61,075 nucleotides of DNA, taken from contig JANQEJ010000263.1 of assembly GCA_028278425.1 (NCBI GenBank), forward strand, positions 1 to 61,075, read 5' to 3'. The DNA is from Planctomycetota bacterium (GTDB taxonomy: Bacteria > Planctomycetota > UBA1135 > GCA-002686595). The notes below the pieces were generated by a model. That model was given only the letters and a program-made list of their open reading frames with translations, did not search any database and was not told the origin of the DNA. Positions within the stretch are counted from its first letter, which is position 1; each line of letters begins with the position of its first letter. The translations under genes and the position numbers were made by a program. Positions 1 to 9,079 of this stretch are shown one piece after another.

Positions 1-1
1 C

Positions 2-961
2 GGTGCTGCAGGTCCGACGGGTGCCGCCGGTCCCACGGGTCCCGCCGGTGCGGACGGCGCGGATGGTGCCGCTGGCGCAACGGGCCCCGCGGGTCCGACC
101 GGCGCTGCCGGTTCGGATGGTGCCGACGGCGCTGCTGGTCCGACGGGTGCCTCAGGTCCCACGGGTCCTGCCGGTGCGGACGGCGCGGATGGTGCCGCGG
201 GCGCAACGGGTCCGGCGGGTCCGACGGGCGCTGCCGGCGCGGATGGCGCCGACGGTGCCGCCGGTCCCACGGGTCCTGCGGGTGCGGACGGTGCGGACGG
301 TGCGGATGGTGCCGCGGGCGCGACGGGTCCCGCGGGTCCGACGGGCGCTGCCGGTGCGGATGGCGCTGACGGCGCTGCGGGTCCGACGGGTGCTGCTGGC
401 CCGACGGGTCCTGCCGGTGCGGACGGCGCGGACGGTGCGGATGGTGCCGCGGGTGCGACGGGTCCTGCAGGTCCGACGGGCGCCGCCGGTGCGGATGGTG
501 CTGATGGCGCCGCGGGTCCGACGGGTGCTGCTGGCCCGACCGGTCCTGCCGGTGCGGACGGTGCGGATGGTGCCGCGGGCGCGACGGGTCCCGCAGGTCC
601 GACGGGCGCCGCCGGTGCGGATGGTGCTGATGGCCCCGCGGGTCCGACGGGTGCTGCTGGCCCGACGGGTCCTGCCGGTGCGGACGGTGCGGATGGTGCC
701 GCGGGTGCAACGGGCCCCGCAGGCCCGACGGGTCCTGCCGGTGCCGATGGCGCCGACGGCGCGGCGGGCGCAACCGGTCCCGCCGGCCCGACCGGCGCTG
801 CCGGCGCGGATGGCGCCGACGGTGCGGCGGGTCCGACTGGTCCCGCTGGTCCGACGGGTCCCGCCGGTGCGGATGGTGCCGACGGTGCCGCGGGTCCGAC
901 CGGTCCCGCGGGCCCGCCGGGCGCGGCCGGTGCGACGGGCGCGGTCGGCCCGACCGGTCCG
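2..961 (+). repeat. Gly-X-Y coding tandem repeat
   Basis: The DNA is a 9-bp-periodic repeat of GGT/GGC-N3-N3 codons encoding collagen triplets. Longer near-copies share blocks such as GGTGCGGACGG. Such repeats expand and contract by slippage, so length may vary between strains or be mis-assembled. Confidence 0.8.
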
Positions 962-1807
962 AACGTGATCGACTCGGGGACGACGATCGTCGGCACGATC
1001 ACCTTCCCCTCGGGCGTGTTCGGCGAGGCGCCGCCGCTCGGGTTCGGCGTCGAAGGCCACAGCGGCGCGGGGCTCGGCACCGCGGTGCTCGGCGTGGCGG
1101 ACGGCGCGAGCGGTCCCACCTTCGCGATCTCCGGCCAGACGACGTCGCCCGACGGGCGCGGCGTGCAGGGCGTCTCGCTCTTCGCGAGCGGCACGACCTT
1201 CGGCGTGCGCGGCGAGGTGCTCTCGCCGTCCGGCTTCGGCGTCTTCTCCCTCGGCGACTTCGGCGGTACGGGCGCGAAGTACTTCGTGCACCCGCACCCC
1301 ACCGACGCGTCGAAGGAGGTGCGCTTCGTCTCCCTCGAGGGCAACGAGTCCGGCACCTACTTCCGCGGCAAGAGCCACCTCATCGACGGCGAGGCGGTGA
1401 TCGCCGTGCCCGAGGACTTCCAGCTCGTCACCGGGGAGGAAGGTTTGACGGTGCAGGTCACCGCGGTGGGCGCCCCGGCGCTCCTGTGGGTCGAGTCCTA
1501 CGACCTCGACCGCGTCGTGGTGAAGGGCAACGCCGACGTGGAATTCCACTACACGGTGAACGGCGTGCGGCGCGGCTTCTCGTCGCTGGCCACGATTCGG
1601 GACAACCAGGCGTTCGTGCCCATGATCCGCGGCCTCCCGTACGGGAGCCAGTACCCGCCCGAGATGCGTCAGATCCTCGTCGACAACGGGATCCTGAACG
1701 CCGACTTCACGCCGAACGAGGCGACCGCCGCCAAGCTCGGCTGGACCCTGGTGGATCCCGAGGATTCGCCGCTGCGCCGCGTCCTTCCGGCGACGGAGAA
1801 ACGGTGA
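2..1807 (+). CDS. collagen-like secreted protein, 5' partial
   Basis: The reading frame is open from the first bases of the window, so the N-terminus lies outside. About 320 residues of uninterrupted Gly-X-Y triplets, mostly GPT, GPA, GAD and GAA, are followed by a globular C-terminal region of about 280 residues that begins [15 protein letters not shown]. The same C-terminal region closes the next gene, so the two are paralogues, probably from tandem duplication. Bacterial collagen-like proteins form triple-helical stalks on the cell surface or in the matrix, with a terminal domain that can trimerise or bind. That role is inferred here. A signal peptide and N-terminal domain like those of the next gene are expected upstream. 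The stop is 32 bp before the next start, which suggests an operon. Collagen assignment is firm; the function of the C-terminal domain is unknown. Confidence 0.85.
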   Translation, partial: GAAGPTGAAGPTGPAGADGADGAAGATGPAGPTGAAGSDGADGAAGPTGASGPTGPAGADGADGAAGATGPAGPTGAAGADGADGAAGPTGPAGADGADGADGAAGATGPAGPTGAAGADGADGAAGPTGAAGPTGPAGADGADGADGAAGATGPAGPTGAAGADGADGAAGPTGAAGPTGPAGADGADGAAGATGPAGPTGAAGADGADGPAGPTGAAGPTGPAGADGADGAAGATGPAGPTGPAGADGADGAAGATGPAGPTGAAGADGADGAAGPTGPAGPTGPAGADGADGAAGPTGPAGPPGAAGATGAVGPTGPNVIDSGTTIVGTITFPSGVFGEAPPLGFGVEGHSGAGLGTAVLGVADGASGPTFAISGQTTSPDGRGVQGVSLFASGTTFGVRGEVLSPSGFGVFSLGDFGGTGAKYFVHPHPTDASKEVRFVSLEGNESGTYFRGKSHLIDGEAVIAVPEDFQLVTGEEGLTVQVTAVGAPALLWVESYDLDRVVVKGNADVEFHYTVNGVRRGFSSLATIRDNQAFVPMIRGLPYGSQYPPEMRQILVDNGILNADFTPNEATAAKLGWTLVDPEDSPLRRVLPATEKR

Positions 1808-1839
1808 GCTCCCTTTCCCCCAACCCCCATCTTCCTCCC

Positions 1840-3471
1840 ATGAGAGCGCGTGGATTCGCCTCCGCCGTCCTGGGCCTCGCTCTGGCCCTCGGCGGCCTTC
1901 CCTCCTCCCCCGACGCGCAGGGCGCCCCGCCGACCCTGCTCCACCTCCAGGCGCGTCTCTCCGACGGCGCCGGGACGCCCCTCTCGGGCGCGGTGAGCTT
2001 CGAGGTCCGCCTCTACGACGACGCGGTCGCCGGGACGCTGCTCTGGTCCGAGCCGCACGCGACGACGGCGGTCAACGGTCTCGTCGACGTCGTGCTCGGC
2101 TCGGTCGTCGGCTTCCCCGCCGGAGCGTTCGACGGATCGGACCGCTACTTCGCCTTCCAGGTCGGAGCGGATCCCGAGATGACGCCGCGCGTTCGCGTCG
2201 TCTCGGTGCCCTTCGCCTTCAGCGCCTTGAGCGCCGAGGACGTGCCGGGCAAGGACATCACCCCGCGAACCGTCACGGCGAACGGCATCCCGGTGATCGA
2301 CTCCAACGGCCAGTGGATCGGCGACCCGACCGGGCTCATCGGTCCGCCCGGCGTCACCGGCCCCGCCGGTCCCACCGGCCCGCCCGGCCAGCCCGGCATC
2401 CCCGGCGCGCCCGGCCCCGCGGGTCCCACCGGCCCCGACGGAGCGGACGGCGACGACGGACCGCCCGGTCCGCCGGGACCGACCGGTCCGACGGGCCCCA
2501 CCGGCGCGGACGGAGCCGACGGTCAAGACGGCGCTCCCGGCCCGCCCGGGGCCGTCGGTCCGACCGGTCCCCCCGGGCCGACCGGTGCGGACGGCGACGA
2601 CGGCGCGGCCGGTCCCCCGGGTCCGAACGTGATCGACTCCGGGACGACGATCGTCGGGACGATCACCTTCCCGGAGGGCGTCTTCGGCGAGGCGCCGCCG
2701 CTCGGCTTCGGCGTCGAGGGACACAGCGGCGCCGGGCTCGGCACCGCGGTGCTCGGCGTGGCCGACGGGGGCAGCGGACCCACCTTCGGCGTCTCCGGCC
2801 AGACCACGTCGCCGCTCGGACGCGGCGTCCACGGCGTGTCGCTCTTCGGGAGCGGCGCGACGAACGGCGTCCGCGGCGAGGTACTCTCGCCGGCGGGCTT
2901 CGGCGTCTTCTCGGTGGGCGACTTCGGCGGCACGGGCGCGAAGTACTTCGTGCAGCCGCACCCGCTCGACCCGGCGCAGGAGATTCGCTTCGTTTCCCTC
3001 GAGGGCAACGAGTCGGGCACCTACTTCCGCGGTACGACCAAGCTCGCCGGCGGTTACGCGCGGATCGAGGTGCCGGAGGAGTTCCGCCTGGTCACCGAGG
3101 CCCAGGGCTTGACCGTGCAGGTCACGCCGATCGGCGCGCCCGCGGCGCTTTGGATCGAGAAGCGCGACCTCGACGAGATCATCGTCCGCGGCACCGGCGA
3201 GGTGGAGTTCGACTACTTCGTCAACGGCGTGCGGCGCGGCTTCGCCGGGCTGCAACCGTTCCAGCCGAACCAGGCCTTCGTCCCGCTCGTCCGCGGCGTG
3301 GCCTACGGCAGCCAGTATCCGCCGGCCCTGCGGCAGATCCTCGTCGACAACGGCATCCTGAACTCCGACTTCACGCCGAACGAAGAGACGGCGGCGGCGC
3401 TCGGCTGGACCTTGGTCGAGCCCGAAGCCTCGCCACTCCAGCGCGTCCTCGACGCGGGAGGTGAGAGATGA
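1840..3471 (+). CDS. collagen-like secreted protein
   Basis: The ATG at 1840 is chosen because it opens a clear signal peptide ([19 protein letters not shown]), whereas the frame upstream is antisense-type low-complexity sequence. The mature protein has an N-terminal domain (about residues 30-165, with [14 protein letters not shown]), a collagen-like Gly-X-Y stretch (about 166-263), and a C-terminal region (about 265-543) closely matching the preceding gene. The N-terminal domain resembles that of the minus-strand collagen gene at 9080-11062, so signal, N-domain, collagen stalk and variable head is a recurrent local architecture. It is probably exported and surface-attached or part of the matrix. 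The last codons overlap the next gene by ATGA, implying translational coupling. The precise role is unknown. Confidence 0.85.
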   Translation: MRARGFASAVLGLALALGGLPSSPDAQGAPPTLLHLQARLSDGAGTPLSGAVSFEVRLYDDAVAGTLLWSEPHATTAVNGLVDVVLGSVVGFPAGAFDGSDRYFAFQVGADPEMTPRVRVVSVPFAFSALSAEDVPGKDITPRTVTANGIPVIDSNGQWIGDPTGLIGPPGVTGPAGPTGPPGQPGIPGAPGPAGPTGPDGADGDDGPPGPPGPTGPTGPTGADGADGQDGAPGPPGAVGPTGPPGPTGADGDDGAAGPPGPNVIDSGTTIVGTITFPEGVFGEAPPLGFGVEGHSGAGLGTAVLGVADGGSGPTFGVSGQTTSPLGRGVHGVSLFGSGATNGVRGEVLSPAGFGVFSVGDFGGTGAKYFVQPHPLDPAQEIRFVSLEGNESGTYFRGTTKLAGGYARIEVPEEFRLVTEAQGLTVQVTPIGAPAALWIEKRDLDEIIVRGTGEVEFDYFVNGVRRGFAGLQPFQPNQAFVPLVRGVAYGSQYPPALRQILVDNGILNSDFTPNEETAAALGWTLVEPEASPLQRVLDAGGER

Positions 3472-4307
3472 TCGCGCGCGCCCTCCTCTTCGCGAGCCTC
3501 GCCGCGGGAGCGGCGTCCGCGCAGCTCGCGTCGAGCACGAACTTCCAGCTCGACTCCGCCGGCCTCGGCGGCGCGGGCGGGGGCGCGTGCTCGCCGGCGA
3601 CGGCGGCGCTCGCGCTCCAGGACTCCTTCGGCGACGACGCCCCGCTCACGTCGACCAACTTCCAGGTCGAGGTGGGCTTCCAGGCGCTCTTCGACGTCGA
3701 CGTCGACCAGCCGCGCATCGTCGACGTCAGCCCCGGCTTCGGCACGGTCGACGGCGGGACGCCGATCACGATCTGCGGCCTGCACTTCGACCGCGGCGGA
3801 ACGGCCGCGCCGCTGACCGTCGACGTCGGCGGCCAGCCGGCGAGCTCGGTCGTCGTCGTGTCCGACACGACCGTGACCGCGGTCACGCCGCCGGGCTCCT
3901 TCGGGCCGGCGGACGTGACGATCACGACCGCGCTGGGAACGACGGTGGACGCCGGCGGGTACATCTACTCGCCCGGCCTCACCAGCTCGCCCGAGGCGTG
4001 GCAGACCGGCGTGCTGCGCATCGCGAACTACGGTCCCGCCGGGGGCACGTTCCAGACCGCGTACTCGACGGTGACGACGTCGATCCCGCTGCCGCCCTTC
4101 GGCACGCTTCTGATCGGGCCTTCGCCGATCTTCGACGCCATCCCGAGCACGCCTTATCCGGCGAGCGGTGTGGCTCTGGCCGAGGTGACCGTTCCCGTGA
4201 ACCCGACGCTCGCGGGCGTCACCTTTCACCTGCAATCGGTGGCGGTGCTCAGCCTCGTGCCGCTCGACGTGCGCCTGGTGAACCGCTCCTCGACGCTGTT
4301 CCACTAG
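3468..4307 (+). CDS. secreted IPT/TIG-like domain protein
   Basis: The 279-residue protein begins with a signal peptide ([19 protein letters not shown]). After an N-terminal segment repeating a TSTNFQ motif, it carries an IPT/TIG-type immunoglobulin-like fold around residues 80-165 ([21 protein letters not shown], then [23 protein letters not shown]). The C-terminal part is a predicted beta-rich region with no motif I recognise. IPT/TIG domains usually serve in extracellular binding or structure. It overlaps the upstream collagen-like gene by 4 bp and so is probably co-expressed. A second collagen/IPT pair lies at 9080-11969, suggesting that the two protein types work together at the cell surface. 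That partnership is inferred. Confidence 0.8.
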   Translation: MIARALLFASLAAGAASAQLASSTNFQLDSAGLGGAGGGACSPATAALALQDSFGDDAPLTSTNFQVEVGFQALFDVDVDQPRIVDVSPGFGTVDGGTPITICGLHFDRGGTAAPLTVDVGGQPASSVVVVSDTTVTAVTPPGSFGPADVTITTALGTTVDAGGYIYSPGLTSSPEAWQTGVLRIANYGPAGGTFQTAYSTVTTSIPLPPFGTLLIGPSPIFDAIPSTPYPASGVALAEVTVPVNPTLAGVTFHLQSVAVLSLVPLDVRLVNRSSTLFH

Positions 4308-4319
4308 CACACGGAAAAA

Positions 4320-4353
4320 GCGGCCCGCCTCCCGGGAAGAAGAGGCGGGCCGC
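4320..4353 (-). terminator. intrinsic terminator between convergent genes
   Basis: A perfect 12-bp stem (4320-4331 with 4342-4353) encloses a 10-nt loop. Read on the minus strand, the hairpin is followed directly by CTTTTTCC, a U-tract that terminates the FG-GAP gene. On the plus strand no U-tract follows, though the hairpin may still stop readthrough from the IPT gene. Confidence 0.75.
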
Positions 4354-4377
4354 CCGGAACCTTCCGGTTCGGATGGA

Positions 4378-6051
4378 TCAGTAGCCCAGCGTGAGCTCGA
4401 CCGCGTTGGTCAGGTCGTAGCCGCCGGCGCCGTCCGTCGGCATCACGAGCACCTGCGCGGTGAACGTCATACCGGCGAGCGAGGGCAGCGAGGGGATGAC
4501 GAGCGAACGCTTCAGGTTGCCGCTCCCCGGGACGAAGGCGGCGCCCATCTCGTAGAGCGCGCCGGGCGTCAGGTAGAGCTTGCAGTCGCCCGCGAGCTGG
4601 ATCGGGTCGCCCGCCGCGCCGTTGGAGTAGGCGAAGGCCGCCGTCGCGGTGGGCTTCCCGCCGGCGAGCAGGAACGAGAACTTCGCGCCCAGGGTCGGCG
4701 GGCCCTCGGCGTCGAGCGTCGGCGCGAGCGCTCCGCAGCCCTCGCCGACGGTGACGACGCCCGCCCCGGCCTGCTCGACCGCGGAGTAGACGCGCGCGAA
4801 GCCGGTGGAGCCGGACGCGGCGTGCGCGCCGGCGGCGAGCTCTTGCGCCAGGTCGCCGGTCAGATCGCCGACCGCGGCAACCGCGGACCCGAATTCGGCG
4901 CCCGCGGAACCGCCGTGGATCGTCGCGAGCGCGTCGCCGTCGGCGCCCGAGAACAAGCGCACGCTCCCCGCTTTGGAGCCCTCGTCGTCGTCGTGCGGGG
5001 CTCCGACCGCCACGTCGCCGACGCCGTCGCCGTCGACGTCGCCGAGCCCGGCGACCGACCACCCGAAACGGTCGTCCTTGGAGTCGCCGTACCAGGTGTG
5101 GACGGCGTTCCCGTCCTTGCCGGAGTAGATGCGCACGCGGCCGAAGCGCGCGGTGCCGCCGTTCTTGGCGAAGGGCGCGCCGACCGCGACGTCGCCGAAG
5201 CCGTCGCCGTCGAGGTCGCCGAGCCCCGCGAGGCTCGCGCCGGTCTTCTCGTCGGGTGCGTCGCCGAAGAAGACGTGGAGCTCGTCGCCGTCCGCCGTCG
5301 AGTAGGCGACCGCCACCCCGGAGTTGGAGCCGTTCGGGTCCGCCTGCGGCGCGCCGACGAGCACGTCCGCCGCGCCGTCCTTGTTCACGTCGCCGGCGAA
5401 GGCCACCGCGCCGCCGAAGTGGTCTCCTGACTCCGCGCCGAAGAAGCTCCGCCCGAGCGCGAGCGTCGAGGGGTCGTAGACGCTCGCGCGGCCCGCGCCG
5501 TTCGCGGTCGCGTCGTCCCCCGGGACGCCGACAAGAAGCTCGAAGTTTCCGTCCCCGTTCGCGTCGCCGAGCGCGGCCAGCGCCGCGCCGAAGTTGTCGT
5601 GGGAGGCTCCGCCCGTGAGCGTGCCGAGGACGTCGCCGTCGGCGCCGGCGAAGATCCGCACGACGCCCGCGTCCTCGAAGGCGTCGGTGTGCTCCTCCGG
5701 CGCGGCGATCGCGAAGTCGGCGCGCCCGTCGCCGTCCACGTCGCCGGCGGCGGCGATGGCGAGCCCGAAGTTGTCGTACGCGTTCGCGCCGAGCAGCGTG
5801 AAGAGCACGCCGCCGTGGTAGCCCGAGTAGACGCGCACCATGCCCGCGTCCGCGCCCAGCGTGTCGTCCCGCGGCGCGCCGACCGCGAAGTCGACGAAGC
5901 CGTCCGCGTCCACGTCGCCCACGCCGGCGACGGCGGCGCCGAAGGAGCTCTTGGGCGTCGGGCCGACCTTCTCGAAGAGCCGGGTCTGCGCCGAGACGGC
6001 GCCCGCGAGGCAGACGGCGACCGCGAAGCGGAAAACGTTTCGGGGAGTCAT
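4378..6051 (-). CDS. FG-GAP repeat secreted protein
   Basis: The start at 6051 is chosen because it opens a signal peptide (MTPRNVFRFAVAVCLAGAVSAQ); the frame extends 16 codons further upstream without one. The mature protein contains about seven FG-GAP repeats, visible as recurring G(D/N)VDxDGxxDxxVGAP blocks with a calcium-binding DxDxDG loop, which should fold as an integrin-alpha-like beta-propeller. A final region of about 130 residues starting near GEGCGALAPT resembles the C-terminal domain common on planctomycete FG-GAP and similar secreted proteins. An extracellular adhesive or scaffold role is likely. It is monocistronic and ends at a strong hairpin. Confidence 0.85.
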   Translation of the reverse strand: MTPRNVFRFAVAVCLAGAVSAQTRLFEKVGPTPKSSFGAAVAGVGDVDADGFVDFAVGAPRDDTLGADAGMVRVYSGYHGGVLFTLLGANAYDNFGLAIAAAGDVDGDGRADFAIAAPEEHTDAFEDAGVVRIFAGADGDVLGTLTGGASHDNFGAALAALGDANGDGNFELLVGVPGDDATANGAGRASVYDPSTLALGRSFFGAESGDHFGGAVAFAGDVNKDGAADVLVGAPQADPNGSNSGVAVAYSTADGDELHVFFGDAPDEKTGASLAGLGDLDGDGFGDVAVGAPFAKNGGTARFGRVRIYSGKDGNAVHTWYGDSKDDRFGWSVAGLGDVDGDGVGDVAVGAPHDDDEGSKAGSVRLFSGADGDALATIHGGSAGAEFGSAVAAVGDLTGDLAQELAAGAHAASGSTGFARVYSAVEQAGAGVVTVGEGCGALAPTLDAEGPPTLGAKFSFLLAGGKPTATAAFAYSNGAAGDPIQLAGDCKLYLTPGALYEMGAAFVPGSGNLKRSLVIPSLPSLAGMTFTAQVLVMPTDGAGGYDLTNAVELTLGY

Positions 6052-6156
6052 GGTGCGAGTCGGGGTGCGAGGAACGTGTGGATCGCTGCCCTCAAGCAAC
6101 GGCGTTATCCACCCCCGGGATTTAGGGAAGCTGGCAGAAACCCGGTGGCAGACGGG

Positions 6157-7323
6157 TCAGCGCGCGGCCTCTCCCGCCTCGCGGAGCGCCCGGAGAGCGT
6201 TCCCGCCGAGGACCTTGCGGACGTCGTCGGGCTTCCAGCTTCGGTTCAGGAGCTCCTGCGTCACGTACGGGTAGCGGGAGACGTCCTCGAGCTGCTGCGG
6301 CAGCATCGTCACGCCGTCGTAGTCGCCGCCCAGGCCGACGTGGTCGACCCCGGCGACCTTCGCCACGTGCTCGATGTGGTCGACGACGTCGTGCACCGAG
6401 CCCGCCGCGATCGGGTTGTCGGCGCGCCAGGCGTTGAGGGCCTTGCGGTATTCCGCCTCGCCGGGGTGCTTCTGCCGCAGCTTGCGGCGCACGTCGAACA
6501 TGCCGGCCATCAGCGCCGCGGAGTCGCGCACCACGAAGCCCGAGTAGAAGTTGATCATCACGACGCCGCCGTTGGCGGGAAGGAGCGCCAGGACCTCGTC
6601 GGGGACGTTGCGCGGGTGCGGCGCGATCGCGTGCGCCGAGGAGTGCGAGAAGATCACCGGCGCGCGCGTCACGCGCAGGGCGTCCTTCATCGTGTCGACC
6701 GACACGTGCGAGAGGTCGACGAGCATCCCGAGGTCGTTCATTTCGCGCACGACCTCCTCGCCGAACTCGGTCAGGCCGCCGTGCATCTCGTCGTCGGTCG
6801 CGGAGTCCGCCCAGTCGAGCGTGTTGGCGTGGGTGAGCGTCATGTAGCGCGCGCCCTGGGCGTGGAGGCGGCGCAGGACGCCGAGCGAGTTGCCCATGGA
6901 ATGGCCGCCCTCGACGCCGATCAGGGACGCGATCTTCCCCTCCGCGCGGATGCGCTCGACGTCCGCGGCGGAGAGCGCCAGCTCGAAGACGTCGGGGTAG
7001 CGCGCGATCATCCGGTGGATCACGTCGATCTGCTCGAGGATGTCGATCACCGGCGTCGCGCTGTCCGCCGGGCCGAAGGCGGACCAGAACTGCGCGCCGA
7101 GGCCGCCTTCGCGCAGGCGCGGGATGTCGGTGTGGATCTCCGGCTGCGGCCGCGCCACGTCCAAAACGTCGAAGGAGGACTTGCCGCGGCTGCGCACGAC
7201 CCAGGGCAGGTCGTTGTGGCCGTCGAAGACCAGGGCGGAGCGGTGGAGCCGCCGCGCCTCGTCGGTCAGCACGACCTCGGGGCGGGCGTCCTGGGCGAGC
7301 GCGAGAAGCAAGAGGGCGATCAT
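6157..7323 (-). CDS. membrane dipeptidase, peptidase family M19
   Basis: Zinc-dependent dipeptidases of family M19 hydrolyse dipeptides, including those with a C-terminal D-residue. The family's metal ligands are visible: HxD in DGHNDLPW (H36, D38), the bridging glutamate in IGVEGGHS, histidines in DLSHVS and SHSSAHAI, and the aspartate in GLGGDYDG. The length of 388 residues is normal. A short hydrophobic leader ([11 protein letters not shown]) suggests export. It is divergent from the TPR gene and reads toward the FG-GAP gene, from which it is separated by about 105 bp. Enzyme class is confident; the natural substrate is not. Confidence 0.9.
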   Translation of the reverse strand: MIALLLLALAQDARPEVVLTDEARRLHRSALVFDGHNDLPWVVRSRGKSSFDVLDVARPQPEIHTDIPRLREGGLGAQFWSAFGPADSATPVIDILEQIDVIHRMIARYPDVFELALSAADVERIRAEGKIASLIGVEGGHSMGNSLGVLRRLHAQGARYMTLTHANTLDWADSATDDEMHGGLTEFGEEVVREMNDLGMLVDLSHVSVDTMKDALRVTRAPVIFSHSSAHAIAPHPRNVPDEVLALLPANGGVVMINFYSGFVVRDSAALMAGMFDVRRKLRQKHPGEAEYRKALNAWRADNPIAAGSVHDVVDHIEHVAKVAGVDHVGLGGDYDGVTMLPQQLEDVSRYPYVTQELLNRSWKPDDVRKVLGGNALRALREAGEAAR

Positions 7324-7446
7324 CGTCGGGCCAGCGTAGCGGAATCGCGGACAATCCCGTCAACGGGCGTTCCCGCGCGGCGTCTCCTGGCAGCGCGGGG
7401 GACGAAACGATCCGCGCCCGCCCCGCCCAGCCAAGGAAGGACCTCC

Positions 7447-8355
7447 ATGCAGCTCCGCACCGCTCCGCTCTTCTTCTGCATCGCCGCCGCCTGCGCCGCA
7501 CCCGACCGCTCCGACCAGACGGCGTCCGCCGCGGGGGTCGAGGCGAGCGACGACAAACGGCTCGGCGAGCTCCTCCAGGAGCAGGGGCGCTTCCCCGAGG
7601 CGCTCGCCGCGTACGAGCGCGCGCTCGGGCTGGACCCGAGCGACCCCGACCTGCACGACTACCGCGGCGAGTGCCTCTACGCGCTCGGGCGCTTCTCCGA
7701 GGCGCTGGTCGCCTACGAGCGCGCCTGCGCGCTACGCCCGGCGGACAGCACGGCGCAGGACCACCGCGGCGAGGCGTTATACGAGCTCGGTCGGTACGCC
7801 GAGGCGGCGGAGGTCTGCCGGCTTGCGGCGCAGCTCAACCCGCGCAACGCCTACGCGCACAGCCACCTCGGGCAGGCGCTCGAGGAGCTCGGGCTGGTCG
7901 AAGAGGCGCTCGCTTCGTACGAGCGGGCGCTCGGGCTCGCGCCCGCGAACGCGCACTTCCGCCGCTGCGTCGACCGCGCGGAGCGCAAGCTCGCCCAAAG
8001 CGGCGCCGCCGCCGATTACGGACGCGCGGTGGAGCTCTACGAAGCGGAGCGTTTCGCCGAGGCGCTCCCGCACGCCGAGCGCGCCTGCGCGGCGGAACCG
8101 GGCTCGGCCGCGGCGCAGGACCTGCGCGGCGAGTGCCTGCTCGAGCTCGGGCGCTTCGCGGCGGCGCTGGCCGCCTTCGACCGCGCCGTCGAGCTGGAGC
8201 CCGACCACGCGTACGCCCACTCGCACCGCGGCATCGCCCTGGAGGAGCTCGGACGGGTCGCGGAGGCGGTCGCGAGCTACGAGCGGGCCGTGCAGCTCGC
8301 CCCGGGGGTGGCGGGCTTCCAGCGCAGCCTGGAGCGGGCGCGGAAGAAGCTCTGA
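7447..8355 (+). CDS. tetratricopeptide-repeat lipoprotein
   Basis: The ATG at 7447 follows an AAGGAAGG Shine-Dalgarno sequence and opens a hydrophobic leader ending AAACAAP, a weak lipobox, so the protein is probably a lipoprotein. The remaining 270 or so residues are about seven tetratricopeptide repeats (for example GRFPEALAAYERALGLDPSDP), arranged as two similar halves joined by a charged linker near residue 180. TPR proteins mediate protein-protein contacts. No enzymatic domain is present. The partner cannot be deduced from the neighbours, an M19 peptidase and an unknown membrane protein. Confidence 0.85.
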   Translation: MQLRTAPLFFCIAAACAAPDRSDQTASAAGVEASDDKRLGELLQEQGRFPEALAAYERALGLDPSDPDLHDYRGECLYALGRFSEALVAYERACALRPADSTAQDHRGEALYELGRYAEAAEVCRLAAQLNPRNAYAHSHLGQALEELGLVEEALASYERALGLAPANAHFRRCVDRAERKLAQSGAAADYGRAVELYEAERFAEALPHAERACAAEPGSAAAQDLRGECLLELGRFAAALAAFDRAVELEPDHAYAHSHRGIALEELGRVAEAVASYERAVQLAPGVAGFQRSLERARKKL

Positions 8356-8445
8356 GGGCACCCGGGCTCAAGGAATCGGGACATCCGGTCGAAACCGCTC
8401 CGACGGGACCGCCGGGGGACGGTCCGGTTTCGCCAGGTGTCCAGC

Positions 8446-9027
8446 ATGGAATTCCACGAGCCCGCCGAGTCCTCCCGGGGCAAGTCCGTCTTCATCACGA
8501 TCGCCATCGTCTGCGCGGGTCTCGTCCTGGCCGGGGTCGGCGGCGTCATCCGCGTGGTCGGCGTGGGTCTCGACCTCGCCCGCGCCTGCGACCCGTGCGA
8601 GGAGAACTACGCCAAGATCGCCGCGGGCGCGCAGGGCATCGACATCGTCGTCGATCCCTCGCTCTCCGTCCCGGTCGAGCCCGAGTACACGACGTCGCAC
8701 CAGCAGATGGACGACCGCGAGGTCCACGTCGGCGCGCGGTACCAGGGCGACGTGCGGCGCATCACCATCCGCCGCAAGCACGCGACCAACGCCGACGTCC
8801 GGCTGGAGTTCTTCTTCACCGACGAAGGCGACGGGATGACCGTTCACGCCGAGGCGTGGCACCGCATGGATCCGCTGACCAACGTCGTCGGCGAGGTGAC
8901 GCTGGACCGCGACGACGTGTTCGCTTCCGGAACGCTGTCCTGCAGCTTCTGGGTCCAGGCGGACCGGCGGACGTGGAACGCGATCGTTCCGACCTGCCTG
9001 TACGGCTCGTTCCAGATCGAGCTCTAG
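8446..9027 (+). CDS. unknown single-pass membrane protein
   Basis: I do not recognise the family. The ATG at 8446 is preferred over an in-frame GTG 9 bp upstream because AGGTG lies 6 bp before it. The 193-residue protein has one N-terminal membrane helix (SVFITIAIVCAGLVLAGVGG) and then an extracytoplasmic region with a CDPCEE motif and a beta-rich C-terminal half. Two more cysteines near the C-terminus could form disulphides. It is convergent with the following collagen-like gene, with a hairpin between them. Confidence 0.6.
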   Translation: MEFHEPAESSRGKSVFITIAIVCAGLVLAGVGGVIRVVGVGLDLARACDPCEENYAKIAAGAQGIDIVVDPSLSVPVEPEYTTSHQQMDDREVHVGARYQGDVRRITIRRKHATNADVRLEFFFTDEGDGMTVHAEAWHRMDPLTNVVGEVTLDRDDVFASGTLSCSFWVQADRRTWNAIVPTCLYGSFQIEL

Positions 9028-9039
9028 CGATGATCGGCA

Positions 9040-9067
9040 AGCGGAGCGAAGGCGCTCTCGCTCCGCT
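9040..9067. terminator. hairpin between convergent genes
   Basis: A perfect 10-bp stem (9040-9049 with 9058-9067) around an 8-nt loop lies between the convergent stops at 9027 and 9080. No U-tract follows on either strand, so it is a candidate bidirectional transcription barrier rather than a textbook terminator. Confidence 0.5.
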
Positions 9068-9079
9068 CGCCGCGGTCGA

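Noticed and set aside
1..961. CRISPR array or satellite repeat
   Set aside because: The periodicity is 9 bp, in frame and codes for Gly-X-Y; there are no unique spacers.
152..1549. Long antisense open frame across the collagen repeat
   Set aside because: GC-rich Gly-X-Y repeats keep all frames open on both strands; the product is an Arg/Gly/Thr repeat with no domain.
4378..6099. FG-GAP gene starting at 6099
   Set aside because: The 16 extra codons are Arg/Pro/Thr-rich and would bury the signal peptide that starts at 6051.
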